From: Clostridiales bacterium
GTDB lineage: Bacteria > Bacillota > Clostridia > Saccharofermentanales > Saccharofermentanaceae
Direction: 5' to 3'
Assembly: GCA_017545245.1 (NCBI GenBank)
Contig: JAFWPB010000001.1
Span: 1-57,963 of the forward strand
DNA: 57,963 nucleotides
Positions 45,820-55,619 of the stretch are shown here, one piece after another (positions within the stretch are counted from its first letter, which is position 1; each line of letters begins with the position of its first letter). Made by a program: the position numbers and the translations under genes. The notes beneath the pieces are model-generated. The model saw only the letters and a list, made by a program, of their open reading frames with translations, did no database searches and had not been told where the DNA came from.

Positions 45820-46281
45820 ATGGCAAGATTAGTCGATGTGATCGAAATGATGATCAAAGAGATGCTGGATGAGAATGATGGCGCGGCGGTGATCAATAGA
45901 AGTGATCTGGCGGAACGTGTAAACTGTGTACCATCGCAGATCACATATGTGATCTCTACCCGTTTCACGAACGGTCAGGGCTACATCGTAGAGAGCCGGC
46001 GTGGCGGTGGTGGACAGATCCGTATTTCCCGTGTGCAGAGAATGCCGGGAACGAGTTATCTGATGCATACTATCAATTCCCTGGGCGATACGCTTTCCCA
46101 GCAGCAGGCAGAGATCTTTCTTCTGAATTTCATTGACTATGGTGTCATCTCGCAGGAGACGGCACGACTGATGAAAGCCGCAATCTCTGACCGGGCACTT
46201 TCGGGAATCGATGTGGATAAGAAAGCGACGGTCCGTATGGATATTTTCAAGAATATGTTGATCAGTCTGATCACGACATAA
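45820..46281 (+). CDS. ctsR: CtsR, repressor of class III heat-shock genes
   Basis: 153 residues. The N-terminal winged helix-turn-helix (SDLAERVNCVPSQITYVIST) and the glycine-rich wing (SRRGGGGQIRI) are typical. The C-terminal domain carries the site recognised by McsB. GGAG lies 5-6 bases before ATG 45820; a GTG six bases upstream is less likely. First gene of ctsR-mcsA-mcsB-clpC, under an operator for itself. Confidence 0.97.
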   Translation: MARLVDVIEMMIKEMLDENDGAAVINRSDLAERVNCVPSQITYVISTRFTNGQGYIVESRRGGGGQIRISRVQRMPGTSYLMHTINSLGDTLSQQQAEIFLLNFIDYGVISQETARLMKAAISDRALSGIDVDKKATVRMDIFKNMLISLITT

Positions 46282-46295
46282 AGGGGGCATGCAAT

Positions 46296-46997
46296 ATGAA
46301 ATGTCAACGTTGTAAGGAAAGAGAAGCAAACGTGAAGATTATGAAACAGACATCGGGGAAAGCCCCACAGATGCTGATGCTTTGTGATGAGTGCGCAAGA
46401 GCACTGGGCATCTCCATGCCGGGCAGCCTCATGGGTGGCGGACTTTTCGGCGGCGCACTGGGCAGTGCTCTCGGAAATCCTCTTGGCGGAAACATGGGTG
46501 GACTCGGATCCGGTATGAGCAATCCGCTGGATATATTGGCCAGTGCTTTTGAAGCACCATTCGGATTAGGACTTGAAGGTGTGATGGATCCGGTATCCAC
46601 GAAGGTTTGTCCGACGTGCGGATTGTCATTAGCAGAATTTACGAAGAGTGGTTTCCTTGGATGTCCGGACTGCTATCAGGCATTCTCGGAGCGCATTGAC
46701 CCGGTCTTCATGCGTACACAGATGGGTATGAAGCATGTGGGACGTCTTCCGGGAAAAGACGGCGAAGCAGTCGATATTTCCGATACACCGGAAAAGACGA
46801 AACTGCGTGAAGTCGAGACAGAGGCAGATGTTTATCTGGAGAATCTGTCTGAAGAGGAGAAAGCGAAGAAACGCCTGATCCAGGAGAAAGAGAAACTTCT
46901 GAAGAAGGCGGTGGAAGAGGAAGAGTATCTCGAGGCGGCCAAGCTCCGTGATGAGATCTCAGCCTTGAAGAAAGACGAGAAGGAGGGAGAGGTATGA
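46296..46997 (+). CDS. mcsA: McsA, activator of the McsB arginine kinase (enlarged)
   Basis: 233 residues, about 50 longer than Bacillus McsA. Four zinc-binding pairs are present: CQRCKE, CDECAR, CPTCGL and CPDCYQ. A Gly/Leu/Met-rich insertion (about residues 45-85, phrases such as GGGLFGGALGSALGNPLGG) accounts for most of the extra length. The C-terminal UVR motif is EEEEYLEAAKLRDEISALKK. Its stop overlaps the mcsB start (ATGA), so the two are coupled. It binds and activates McsB and helps tag proteins for ClpC-ClpP. Confidence 0.95.
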   Translation: MKCQRCKEREANVKIMKQTSGKAPQMLMLCDECARALGISMPGSLMGGGLFGGALGSALGNPLGGNMGGLGSGMSNPLDILASAFEAPFGLGLEGVMDPVSTKVCPTCGLSLAEFTKSGFLGCPDCYQAFSERIDPVFMRTQMGMKHVGRLPGKDGEAVDISDTPEKTKLREVETEADVYLENLSEEEKAKKRLIQEKEKLLKKAVEEEEYLEAAKLRDEISALKKDEKEGEV

Positions 46998-48025
46998 GTT
47001 GGTATTTAGAAGCCGGTAACGACAGCGATATCGTCCTTTCCAGCCGGATCCGTCTGGCGAGGAACCTGAAGAGTATGCAGTTTCCTCATCGCATGGACGA
47101 TGAGGAGAGAAAGAAAGTCCTGGATTTTGTCTCGGCAGCGCTTTTGAAGTATTCGGAAAATACACTGATGCGCATGGACATTGCGCCGCTTCCGGAGACG
47201 GACAGACGGGCATTGATCGAGAAACATCTGATTTCCGAAGATCTGGCGCAGGGCAAAGAAGGACAGAGTGTTTTTATCTCGCAGGATGAGAACATCAGCG
47301 TGATGGTCAACGAAGAAGACCATATCCGTATCCAGGTGATGGCACCGGGATTCGCACTGGAGAACACATATGAACAGGCTGAGGATCTGGCAGTCCATAT
47401 CGAAAAGTACCTGCCAGTTGCTTTTTCCGAGAAATATGGATTCCTGACGGCCTATCCGAGTAACACCGGTACGGGACTTCGTGCTTCCGTGATGGTACAT
47501 CTTCCGGTCATCACGAGTCTGGGACGGATGCAGGCATTGTCGGATTCACTTTCCAAGGCGGGCTACACGGTCCGCGGCGTATATGGTGAGAAGAGCCAGC
47601 CTGCCGGAAATATCTACCAAATCTCCAATACGATCACGTTAGGTATTTCGGAGAAGCATACGCTGATCAACTTTGCGAAGATGATCAACGAGGTCATTAC
47701 CTTGGAGAGAAAACTCCGGAATGACTACTATGAGAAGAACAAGGACCGTCTGGAAGACCGGGTATACCGTTCTTTGGGCGAACTGGAATATGCGAGACTC
47801 CTGAGTGCGGGAGAGGCGATGAACCGTCTGAGTGACCTGAGACTGGGCGTGGCCTGCAAGTTCATGAAGGAAGTCGATGAGAGACAGCTGATGCTGCTTC
47901 TCAATACGATCGGCGATGCGTCGGTGCAGAAGAAGTGCGGAGAAGTCCTCACGCCGAAAGACATCGATGCAAAGCGAGCACAATTTGTACGAGAAGTATT
48001 ACTGAATAAGAGTGAAAAGAAGTAA
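46994..48025 (+). CDS. mcsB: McsB, protein arginine kinase
   Basis: 343 residues of the phosphagen-kinase fold. It phosphorylates arginines on damaged proteins and on CtsR, which marks them for ClpCP. Motifs: VLSSRIRLARNLKSMQFPH near the N-terminus, LPVITSLGRM, and GEKSQPAGNIYQISNTITLG in the active site. A C-terminal helical part (from about 250) binds phosphoarginine in the family. Start codon overlaps the mcsA stop, with GGAGGGAGAGG upstream. Confidence 0.97.
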   Translation: MSWYLEAGNDSDIVLSSRIRLARNLKSMQFPHRMDDEERKKVLDFVSAALLKYSENTLMRMDIAPLPETDRRALIEKHLISEDLAQGKEGQSVFISQDENISVMVNEEDHIRIQVMAPGFALENTYEQAEDLAVHIEKYLPVAFSEKYGFLTAYPSNTGTGLRASVMVHLPVITSLGRMQALSDSLSKAGYTVRGVYGEKSQPAGNIYQISNTITLGISEKHTLINFAKMINEVITLERKLRNDYYEKNKDRLEDRVYRSLGELEYARLLSAGEAMNRLSDLRLGVACKFMKEVDERQLMLLLNTIGDASVQKKCGEVLTPKDIDAKRAQFVREVLLNKSEKK

Positions 48026-48040
48026 AGGAGGCGATGAGCT

Positions 48041-50704
48041 ATGAATATTTCAAAGAGAACGATGGAGATGTTATCTCGGGCCCATATGTATGCAGTTTCA
48101 TTTAATCTGAATTTTATCGGTACCGAGCATATCCTTCTGGCGTTGACAGATCCGAATCTTGCGCCGGTAGATGAGATCCTGAATAAGTACGGTGTGACAC
48201 AGGGCGACGTCATGGACGAGATCGTCAAGATCTCCGGCCGCGAGCCAGGTGCTTTTATCGAGAGAGAAGACGATGCAAATGCAATCTTTGCGCATTGCAC
48301 GAACCGTACGAAGAGACTGATCTGCCTCGCAAACTTCCATGCGCGTGCGACCGGACTGGATGTAGTGGAACCGGAACATGTGCTTCTGGCGATCCTCCGT
48401 GATGGACAGTGCACAGCTTACAGAATCCTCGACTACCATTCTTTTGACGTAAGCTCTGCGACTTCGGAACTGCAGGAAATCCTGCGTGAGCGTGCGGCGG
48501 AAATCAAAGGTATGAGCGGTGCGGACGATATCGAGGACGAAGAAGAGGAAGAGGGCGGCGAGCCGGCATCTGATGAGGATGAGATGATCGCACGTTTCTT
48601 CGGAAAAGAGAGAAAACCGCGCAATGCGGCAGCCCATAAGAATACTACCGATAAGAACAGTAAGACAAAAGTCCTGGATAAGTTCTGCAAGGATCTTACG
48701 GCAGAAGCGAAAGAAGGACATATCGACCCCGTCATCGGACGTGAGGAAGAAATCTCCCGTGTCATGCAGATCCTGGTAAGAAGAACGAAGAACAATCCTT
48801 GCCTGATCGGTGAACCTGGTGTTGGTAAGACCGCGATCGCTGAGGGCCTGGCCCAGAAGATCGTAAATAACGACGTGCCGGAGCTTCTGGCAGGAAAGCG
48901 TGTCATGTCTTTGGACCTCGCTTCGATGGTAGCCGGTACGAAATACCGTGGCGATTTCGAGGAGCGCTTTAAGAAAGGACTGGAAGAGGCAACCAAGGCC
49001 GGCGATGTCATTCTCTTTATCGATGAGCTTCATACCATTATGGGTGCCGGTAATGCCGATGGCGCAATGGATGCGGCCAACATGCTCAAGCCTCTCCTGG
49101 CGCGTGGCGACCTGCATGTAATTGGTGCGACCACACTTGATGAGTACAGAAAGCATATTGAGAAAGACTCCGCTCTCGAGCGTCGTTTCCAGCAGGTACT
49201 GGTAAAAGAACCGAGCACGACAGATGCGATTTTGATCCTGAAGGGCATCCGCAGTAAGTTCGAAGAGCATCACGGCATCAAGATCCCGGATGATGCAATC
49301 GACTCGGCCGTTATCCTGAGCAGCCGTTACATCACGGACAGATTCCTTCCGGATAAGGCGATCGACTTGATCGATGAGGCGGCTTCCCGTCTGCGTATCA
49401 AGAATTCGACCGAGCCGGATGAGACAAAGAAGATCGGTGAGCGTATCAACGAGATCATGCGTCTCAAGCAGGAAGCGGTCATCAACCAGGATTTTGAGAC
49501 AGCACAGAAACTTCGCGATGAAGAGATGCTTTTGGAAGAGAAGTTGAGCGCACTGCGTCAACAGGTCATCAGTTCCAAGGAAAAGCAGGAACTCTCGCTG
49601 ACGCCGGATGACATTGCCGATATCGTGGCAAATTGGACGGGTATCCCGGTCAAGAAGATCACGGAAAGCGATGCCGAGCGTCTGAAGAATCTCGAAGAAG
49701 AACTCAAGAAGCGTGTCATCGGTCAGGACGAAGCAGTCAGTGCCATCGCGAAAGCAATCCGCAGAAGCCGTCTGGGTCTCAAAGATCCGAAGCGTCCTTC
49801 CGGTTCGTTCATCTTCCTCGGTACTACCGGTGTTGGTAAGACTGAGCTGGCAAAAGCACTTGCCGAGGTCATGTTTGGTAACGAGAATGCTTTGATCCGT
49901 GTCGATATGTCCGAGTATATGGAGAAACACGACGTGGCGAAACTTATCGGTTCGCCGCCGGGCTATGTTGGTTACGATGAGGGCGGCCAGCTGACAGAGA
50001 AAGTACGTCGTCACCCTTATTCGGTAGTTCTTTTCGATGAGATCGAGAAAGCACATCCGGAGATCTTCAACTCTATGCTGCAGATCCTCGATGACGGCCG
50101 ACTGACAGATGGTCAGGGCCGGGTAGTCGACTTTAAGAACACGATCATCATCATGACATCGAATATCGGTGCAAGAATGCTGACAACTGCTGCCGGACGT
50201 CATATTGGATTCTCGATTCCGTCTGAAAAGAAGGACGATCCATTTGCCGATGAGGCCGATGCAGAGAGACTCTATGGCGGCAAGTCCTATAGCGAAGCGA
50301 AGGAAGTCGTTCTCGATGAATTGAAGAAAGCATTCAATCCTGAGTTTATCAACCGTGTTGATGAGATCATCTTCTTCCGTATGCTGGGTAAGCAGTCGAT
50401 CATGAAGATCGTTGATCTCCTGACTTCGAGCTTGTCGAAGCGTGTCAACGAACTTGGCATCGATATTGAGCTGACAGATGAAGCAAGAGAACTTCTGGCG
50501 AAGAAGGGCTATGACCCGCAGTATGGTGCAAGACCGCTGAAGAGAGTCATCCAGTCTATGGTAGAGGATAAGTTCTCCGAGGCACTTCTCGACCGCACAG
50601 TCGAGGCCGGCTCCACAGCGTTGGTCGATGTGGAAGGCGAGGAGATCGTCATCCGTAAGAAAGACGCACGCGCAGTCGCGGCCATGCACGGCGCGGAAGA
50701 GTAA
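48041..50704 (+). CDS. clpC: ClpC, AAA+ unfoldase of the ClpCP protease
   Basis: 887 residues. The N-domain (1-150) has two Clp repeats, followed by an acidic linker ([13 protein letters not shown]). The first AAA+ domain has Walker [10 protein letters not shown] (about residue 260) and Walker [11 protein letters not shown]. The middle UVR-type coiled coil ([20 protein letters not shown]) is the ClpC hallmark that binds McsB or MecA. The second AAA+ domain has [14 protein letters not shown] and [15 protein letters not shown]. ClpP is not encoded in the window. Last gene of the ctsR operon, followed by a strong terminator. Confidence 0.98.
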   Translation: MNISKRTMEMLSRAHMYAVSFNLNFIGTEHILLALTDPNLAPVDEILNKYGVTQGDVMDEIVKISGREPGAFIEREDDANAIFAHCTNRTKRLICLANFHARATGLDVVEPEHVLLAILRDGQCTAYRILDYHSFDVSSATSELQEILRERAAEIKGMSGADDIEDEEEEEGGEPASDEDEMIARFFGKERKPRNAAAHKNTTDKNSKTKVLDKFCKDLTAEAKEGHIDPVIGREEEISRVMQILVRRTKNNPCLIGEPGVGKTAIAEGLAQKIVNNDVPELLAGKRVMSLDLASMVAGTKYRGDFEERFKKGLEEATKAGDVILFIDELHTIMGAGNADGAMDAANMLKPLLARGDLHVIGATTLDEYRKHIEKDSALERRFQQVLVKEPSTTDAILILKGIRSKFEEHHGIKIPDDAIDSAVILSSRYITDRFLPDKAIDLIDEAASRLRIKNSTEPDETKKIGERINEIMRLKQEAVINQDFETAQKLRDEEMLLEEKLSALRQQVISSKEKQELSLTPDDIADIVANWTGIPVKKITESDAERLKNLEEELKKRVIGQDEAVSAIAKAIRRSRLGLKDPKRPSGSFIFLGTTGVGKTELAKALAEVMFGNENALIRVDMSEYMEKHDVAKLIGSPPGYVGYDEGGQLTEKVRRHPYSVVLFDEIEKAHPEIFNSMLQILDDGRLTDGQGRVVDFKNTIIIMTSNIGARMLTTAAGRHIGFSIPSEKKDDPFADEADAERLYGGKSYSEAKEVVLDELKKAFNPEFINRVDEIIFFRMLGKQSIMKIVDLLTSSLSKRVNELGIDIELTDEARELLAKKGYDPQYGARPLKRVIQSMVEDKFSEALLDRTVEAGSTALVDVEGEEIVIRKKDARAVAAMHGAEE

Positions 50705-50735
50705 ACACTACTATCTCTCCTAAATGAATGAGCAG

Positions 50736-50783
50736 AGCACCTGCATTTCCTTGCGGAACACGCGAGGAGTGCAGGTGCTTTTT
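50736..50783 (+). terminator. ctsR-clpC operon terminator
   Basis: AGCACCTGCA (50736-50745) pairs with TGCAGGTGCT (50770-50779), followed by TTTTT. Confidence 0.9.
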
Positions 50784-51043
50784 CGTGCGGAGAACTCTTC
50801 AAATGAAGTTCCTCGCACATGCCTAGTTGTGGCAAAACTGTTAACAATCCTCCGAGAAACTGAAAATTCACTGCTATACTACGCTTAGCAGTTATTAGGT
50901 GACATTGTCATGTCACCTAATAGTATTGTTCTTCGCAAGAAGATAATTGGGGACGGGTTATCTATATTTCTACACGAAAAACTTGATAGAGAGGGAATCG
51001 CATGAGATGGGTACCCGTAGATTTCTATTTAGGAGGTTGGTGT
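50784..51043 (+). promoter_or_regulatory. Intergenic region with large palindrome upstream of the secreted FN3 protein
   Basis: No gene. An imperfect hairpin lies near 50785-50817. At 50893-50922, TATTAGGTGACAT and ATGTCACCTAATA are perfect 13-bp arms around TGTC, too long for chance; this may be an operator or RNA hairpin. TATACT near 50875 could be a -10 box. The core TTGTCATG(T/A)CA also occurs in the operator-like palindrome at 55471. Confidence 0.5.
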
Positions 51044-53311
51044 ATGAAGAAGAAATTATTGGCGTTGTTTGCTTCAATGGCAATTGTTTTGAGTTTGTCT
51101 GCTCTAATGGTATTTGCCGATGAAACAAAAGAAACCGGGGAGTATCCGGTTAAAACTGAAGAGAGCGTTACAGGAGAATCTATTCCAGTCGAAGATACAG
51201 ATGATGATTTTGTTGCTGAGAAAGTTACTCAGAAAACAATTAAAGTCAATACTGACGTAACAGATCATTTAGAGAATCAAAAGGACGCATTTGTGTACTT
51301 TTTCACGCTTGATGCGCCAGGAAAAGTTCAGATTCAATTCAAACATGAGGTGGAGAGCTTAACAGAGGATAAGTATAATCCATATAAATGGACTGTAGAA
51401 TTGAAAAAATCTGATGGAACAACTTATATAACTGGTGGTTTAGAGGGAAAGTATAGTATTCCTGGACATCAGATGAGTTATTACTTTCCTTCAATAGGCC
51501 TTCCTAAAGGAACGTATTGTGCAATAGTTCATTCCTATGAAGCTCCTCCACTTCAGATTATTCCGGGATCTTCCTGGAGCAACTTGGAATATACAATTCG
51601 CGTAAACTATACAAAATCCAGCGTGTGGGAAACGGAGAATAATGATTCATTCAAGGTCGCAGATCCAATCAAATTAGGTAGTGTTTACTACGGGTCAAGT
51701 TTTGTGATGAATGATGCAGACTATTATAAATTCACTTTGGATGAGCCAGGTAAGGTGCAAATTCATTTTGAACATGATGAGGTTGATTATTCAAAGGATT
51801 GTTGGGCGCTGACGCTATTTGGTGAAGATGGCACAACAGGCGTATTCGGCTATGAATCATCTGTGCGTTTTGTTGGAAATAATAATGGTGGTTATTCACC
51901 AGCTATTGGTTTGAAAAAAGGGACATATTATTTGAGAATTACCTCGGATGATTCCTGGAGTTCAACCACATATCATTTTTCTGTTAACTATTCGAAATCA
52001 ACTGTTTGGGAGCAGGAAAAGAATGGTGAAAAAGAATTTGCTCGAGCAATTGCGCTTAATCAGAAATACTATGGTTCTATACATGGAACAGGAGACTATG
52101 ACTGGTACAAATTTACTATCCCCACAAGTGATATGGTAACTATTTCTTTCAATCATCCACAAGAGGAGGATACATATCTCTGGCATCTAGCTCTATTAGC
52201 GTCAGATGGATCAAAGGTGATTGATGAGTGGAACATAAAAGGAAACAGCCAATTTAAGGATCAGCGTGTTTTAAAGGGAACATTCTATATTCGACTTTCT
52301 TGTTACAATCCAGATGGAAGTGCGGGGCTTTCAAGATCTACATATAATCTTCAGGTCAAAGTAGTTCCAGGGATACCGTCTTCGGTAAAGGCGGCATCTG
52401 CTTCTACGAAAAGCATAAAGATTTCCTGGGCAAAAGTTGATGGAGCAGAAGGTTATGAGGTTTGGAGAGCTGAATCGGCAAAAGGAACATTCGCGCGAGT
52501 GACGACTACGACTGCAAATAGTTTCACAAACAGTTCATTGACATCAGGAAAGAAGTACTACTACAAAGTTCGTGCTTACAAGACAATAAACGGAAAACGA
52601 GTTTTTAGTGACTACAGTTCTGTAGTAGAAGGTATTGCGACTCCACTTGCACCTTCTAAAGTTTCGGCAAAAGCAACGTCATCATCGACGATAAAAGTTT
52701 CATGGACATCGCCGGCCGGTGCATCGATTATTGAAGTATGGAGAACCAATAAAGCAAATGCTGAACAGAAAGATTATGTTTGCATTGGCCGATATATGGC
52801 AAAGGATTCATCTTGTGTATCCAAGCAGTTGCTTTCCGGTACGACATACTACTATAAAGTACGTGCTTACACGATCTTATCGGATGGATCAAAAGTATAC
52901 ACTTCGTACAGCAGTGTGGTGAGTGCAAAAACCCAAGGTGAAACAGCATCTAAGGGAGCCGTTGACTTTGCAACACGTCTTTATACAAAGTGTCTTGGCC
53001 GTCAGCCTGAAGCAGATGGATTGAATTACTGGAGTGTGGCGCTTACAAAGCATGAGAAGACAGGCGCGGAAGCAGCCAAACTGTTCTTCCAGTCCGAGGA
53101 ATTCAAGAATTTCAAAACATCCAATAAGGAATATGTCACAAGATTGTATAGAACCTTTATGGGAAGAGAACCGGAGACAGATGGCTTGAACTACTGGGTT
53201 GGTGAACTTGGAAAAGGAACCAGCAGGGATTCTGTACTTGCAAGTTTTGCATCCTCACAAGAGTTTACGAATATCTGCAAACAGTACGGTATCGTACGTG
53301 GTACGATCTAA
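51044..53311 (+). CDS. Secreted multidomain protein with FN3 and DUF4214 domains
   Basis: 755 residues. A signal peptide ends near AFA-like LMVFADE. Three beta-rich repeats of about 110 residues (phrases APGKVQIQFKHE, EPGKVQIHFEHDE, SDMVTISFNHPQ) resemble prepeptidase-C-terminal-type domains. Two fibronectin type III domains follow (about 435-530 and 530-625; KISWAKVDGAEGYEVWR and KVSWTSPAGASIIEVWR). The last 110 residues have the DUF4214 signature LYTKCLGRQPEADGLNYW, repeated as LYRTFMGREPETDGLNYW. AGGAGG precedes the ATG. Codon use is visibly more AT-rich than in the genes around it. Surface or matrix role inferred. Confidence 0.85.
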   Translation: MKKKLLALFASMAIVLSLSALMVFADETKETGEYPVKTEESVTGESIPVEDTDDDFVAEKVTQKTIKVNTDVTDHLENQKDAFVYFFTLDAPGKVQIQFKHEVESLTEDKYNPYKWTVELKKSDGTTYITGGLEGKYSIPGHQMSYYFPSIGLPKGTYCAIVHSYEAPPLQIIPGSSWSNLEYTIRVNYTKSSVWETENNDSFKVADPIKLGSVYYGSSFVMNDADYYKFTLDEPGKVQIHFEHDEVDYSKDCWALTLFGEDGTTGVFGYESSVRFVGNNNGGYSPAIGLKKGTYYLRITSDDSWSSTTYHFSVNYSKSTVWEQEKNGEKEFARAIALNQKYYGSIHGTGDYDWYKFTIPTSDMVTISFNHPQEEDTYLWHLALLASDGSKVIDEWNIKGNSQFKDQRVLKGTFYIRLSCYNPDGSAGLSRSTYNLQVKVVPGIPSSVKAASASTKSIKISWAKVDGAEGYEVWRAESAKGTFARVTTTTANSFTNSSLTSGKKYYYKVRAYKTINGKRVFSDYSSVVEGIATPLAPSKVSAKATSSSTIKVSWTSPAGASIIEVWRTNKANAEQKDYVCIGRYMAKDSSCVSKQLLSGTTYYYKVRAYTILSDGSKVYTSYSSVVSAKTQGETASKGAVDFATRLYTKCLGRQPEADGLNYWSVALTKHEKTGAEAAKLFFQSEEFKNFKTSNKEYVTRLYRTFMGREPETDGLNYWVGELGKGTSRDSVLASFASSQEFTNICKQYGIVRGTI

Positions 53312-53344
53312 AACAAACTTGAAATGAAGTTGACTGAATAATTA

Positions 53345-53397
53345 CAGAGGCAGTCTCTCTGTGATCCGTCGTGATTACAGAGAGGCCGCCTCTTTTT
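53345..53397 (+). terminator. Terminator after the FN3 protein gene
   Basis: A long stem, AGAGGC then CTCTCTGT, pairs with ACAGAGAG and GCCTCT, and ends in TTTTT. Confidence 0.85.
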
Positions 53398-53453
53398 CTG
53401 TCTGGGATGAAAACATGCTTTCAGAAGACCGATCATTTCTTTTGAAGACGCTC

Positions 53454-53483
53454 TTGACACAAACATTCGTTCGGCTCTATAAT
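53454..53483 (+). promoter_or_regulatory. Promoter of the TIGR03915-type gene
   Basis: A perfect TTGACA (53454-53459), 18 bp and a perfect TATAAT (53478-53483). Confidence 0.8.
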
Positions 53484-53534
53484 CCTCTCAAAAGAAGAAC
53501 ATAAATTCGTTTTTAAGAAGGGAGGCTGACAGCA

Positions 53535-54371
53535 GTGGATCTCAATAATGACTTGGAATATATCTATGATGGGACTTTCGAAGGCTTTCTCTGTTGTGTA
53601 TATGCAAGCCTGACCCGCAGGGAAATACCCCAGCACATCTATGTGGAGACAGGTCTTCCCCTTCTTGGCGAGACCGCAACATGGATCTCCACAAACTGGG
53701 AACAGGCACAACGCGTATATGTTTCGCTGAGCAAGCAGATCGGTATCGAAGCACAGGACATCGTGAAAGAAGCCTTTCTAACACATATGTACGATCGGGA
53801 GATGCGGCTGTACCGATACATTATTCTGGGATATAAGATCGGACGGCTGGTTCTCTCGACAGAAGACTGGATCGACGATGTAAGATGGGCGGACAATGGT
53901 TCGGTCAAGAGAAGTCCGGCAGGCAAGAACGTCTCCTATATGCCGGACATGCGCCAGCGTGAGCTGATCTTGCAGGTCCTGGATGCCGTACAGAAATATC
54001 GTGCCGAGGTAAAAAACGTTGAAGGTTCGATGCGTTTTCGTTCCTATGTGGACGTCATGGTCTCCTGTATCACGCCCCATAACCGCGTGCTGCCAAGCCT
54101 GGCCGAATTCTTCGAGAAGCGTTTCCGGAACAGTAACTTTCTCGTATATGATAAGACGCACCAGATGGCGGCTGTCCACCGTCAGGAAGGGACAATGGTA
54201 ACCCATCTGAAAGACATCGATCTTCCTGTTCTCTACGACGAGAAGAATGTATATGAGAAACTCTGGCGCTCCTGGTATGACCAACTGCATATCGAACTTC
54301 CGAACCGCTCCCACTACGCGCTGAACGAGATGAAGAACCGCCTCTGGTGTGAGATCAGTAAGACAGGTTGA
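53535..54371 (+). CDS. TIGR03915/DUF4130-type putative DNA metabolism protein
   Basis: 278 residues. The N-terminus IYDGTFEGFLCCVYASL and the segment KNVSYMPDMRQRELILQVLD fit this family of proteins of uncertain role, usually paired with a radical-SAM protein and thought to act in DNA repair or modification. The C-terminus (WRSWYDQLHIELPNRSHYAL) includes the DUF4130 end. The start is GTG at 53535 with GGAGG 9 bases upstream. The expected radical-SAM partner is absent on both sides here. No catalytic residues can be named with confidence. Confidence 0.75.
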   Translation: MDLNNDLEYIYDGTFEGFLCCVYASLTRREIPQHIYVETGLPLLGETATWISTNWEQAQRVYVSLSKQIGIEAQDIVKEAFLTHMYDREMRLYRYIILGYKIGRLVLSTEDWIDDVRWADNGSVKRSPAGKNVSYMPDMRQRELILQVLDAVQKYRAEVKNVEGSMRFRSYVDVMVSCITPHNRVLPSLAEFFEKRFRNSNFLVYDKTHQMAAVHRQEGTMVTHLKDIDLPVLYDEKNVYEKLWRSWYDQLHIELPNRSHYALNEMKNRLWCEISKTG

Positions 54372-54518
54372 GAAAAAATCCTTCCATGTCCGCCAGTGTC
54401 ACCGTCCATTCGCGTCATTACAGTACAGAATACTTGCAGAAAAATTGAAGGAGCGCCTCTCAGTGAACCCACTTTGAGACACCCCTTATAGTTTGATTAT
54501 TATTTTGTAATCAGATAA
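54372..54518. other. Convergent intergenic region
   Basis: TCTCAGTG (54458-54465) can pair with CACTTTGAGA (54470-54479). TGATTA and TAATCA (54494-54513) form a small stem. Either may end transcription from one side, but neither has a good T-run. The GTGTCTCAAAGTGGG-type sequence on the minus strand resembles insertion-sequence ends in style, which cannot be confirmed here. Confidence 0.35.
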
Positions 54519-55418
54519 TCAGGACCAGGTTGTCTTGAAGGACTTGATGGTACCGTTTTCAACTACAACATCCTGGAAAGCAACGAGCTGAGAATAGAAT
54601 CCGTCACTTCCGAGCTGCGGCTTGAAGGAATCATTCTGATTCTCGTAGAACCACATGTATGTAGTAAAGATCGGAGCTTTACCGCTCTGGTCTTCCTTCT
54701 CGTAAGCCTTCTTTGCTTCATCATTCAGAAGAAGTTCATAGGTATCTTCGATCTTAACGTCATCTGCAAGCGGGAGAGTTGTCTCAACCGTGCCTACAGT
54801 AAAATAAGATTCATCCATGCAGAGGTAATAAAGACCATCTTCCTGCTTAATCAGTGCATATCCATCCTGACAGAAAAGAATATCAGCACCGCCACTGGTA
54901 GTGTCCTCAACAACGATTCCGCCTTCAGGGAGATAATCGGCATTCTCGACTACGATCTTTGAACCGACTTCCAACTTAGATACTTCGTCAGCTGTCAATG
55001 CGTAAGTCTTACCTAACTGAACGCGGACTGTCTTTCCGTCTTCGCTGATTCCGGTGATTGAACCGATATATGTTCCATCTTTGATGTCCTTGGGATCTGC
55101 CTTCGGGCATGTTGGATCAGAATCTGGTTCTGTTGATGCCTCGATAGTGGTTTCAGCAGCAATAGTAGACTCTGTTGATGCTTCGGTAGTTGTTTCAGCG
55201 GCAGTAGTGGTGGCCTCTGTAGTTGCCTCCGTTGTCGTTTCAGCAGCAGTAGTAGTTGCTTCCGTTGTTGCCTCTGTTGTTGTTTCCGCAACTGTGGTGG
55301 TTGCTTCAGTAGTTGTTGTGGCGGCAGTTGTTGTAGATTCGGATTTGGAACTGCATCCGCAAAGCAGTACACCAGTAACCAGACCAGCCGCGAGAATAGT
55401 TGAAATTGTCTTTTTCAT
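54519..55418 (-). CDS. Lipoprotein with Thr/Glu-rich repeat linker
   Basis: 299 residues. Lipobox VLLCGCSS, then about 80 residues of Thr/Ala/Glu repeats (units like AAETTTEATTEATT), then a globular domain of about 200 residues with no recognised motif (ITGISEDGKTVRVQLGKTYA early, FETTWS-like end). AAGGAGG lies upstream of the ATG at 55418. The long repeat, about 36 bp per DNA unit, is prone to slippage and could vary in length between strains. Function unknown; a surface-exposed domain on a flexible stalk is inferred. Confidence 0.7.
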   Translation of the reverse strand: MKKTISTILAAGLVTGVLLCGCSSKSESTTTAATTTTEATTTVAETTTEATTEATTTAAETTTEATTEATTTAAETTTEASTESTIAAETTIEASTEPDSDPTCPKADPKDIKDGTYIGSITGISEDGKTVRVQLGKTYALTADEVSKLEVGSKIVVENADYLPEGGIVVEDTTSGGADILFCQDGYALIKQEDGLYYLCMDESYFTVGTVETTLPLADDVKIEDTYELLLNDEAKKAYEKEDQSGKAPIFTTYMWFYENQNDSFKPQLGSDGFYSQLVAFQDVVVENGTIKSFKTTWS

Positions 55419-55449
55419 GAGTAAATCCTCCTTGTTTCTTCCGAGAGCC

Positions 55450-55482
55450 ATTATAGCGCTCAAAAAAAACTTGTCATGACAA
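55450..55482 (-). promoter_or_regulatory. Promoter with overlapping palindromic operator
   Basis: On the minus strand, ATGACA (55472-55477), 16 bp and TATAAT (55450-55455). A perfect 12-bp palindrome TTGTCATGACAA (55471-55482) covers the -35 box, with another TGTCA just upstream. A repressor or activator site is likely. Confidence 0.65.
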
Positions 55483-55560
55483 AAATGACACTTTCATGGA
55501 TTTACATAAACTTTTTTTGAAAAGGCAAGATAATTGGTTTAGCTTATTTCAGTTTAGTGG

Positions 55561-55589
55561 TTGACGTTCGAACAGATGTTCTGTATAAT
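55561..55589 (+). promoter_or_regulatory. Transposase gene promoter
   Basis: TTGACG (55561-55566), 17 bp and TATAAT (55584-55589). The spacer contains GAACA-GA-TGTTC, a short palindrome that could bind a regulator. Confidence 0.8.
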
Positions 55590-55619
55590 GGAGTCAAGTA
55601 TTTCACATGGAGTCGGGTT

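Noticed and set aside
48098..50689. 863-codon open frame antisense to clpC
   Set aside because: It mirrors the biased codon use of clpC, has no ribosome site or family motif, and clpC is certain.
55140..55330. Tandem repeat locus independent of genes
   Set aside because: It is the coding DNA of the Thr-rich linker in the lipoprotein at 54519-55418.
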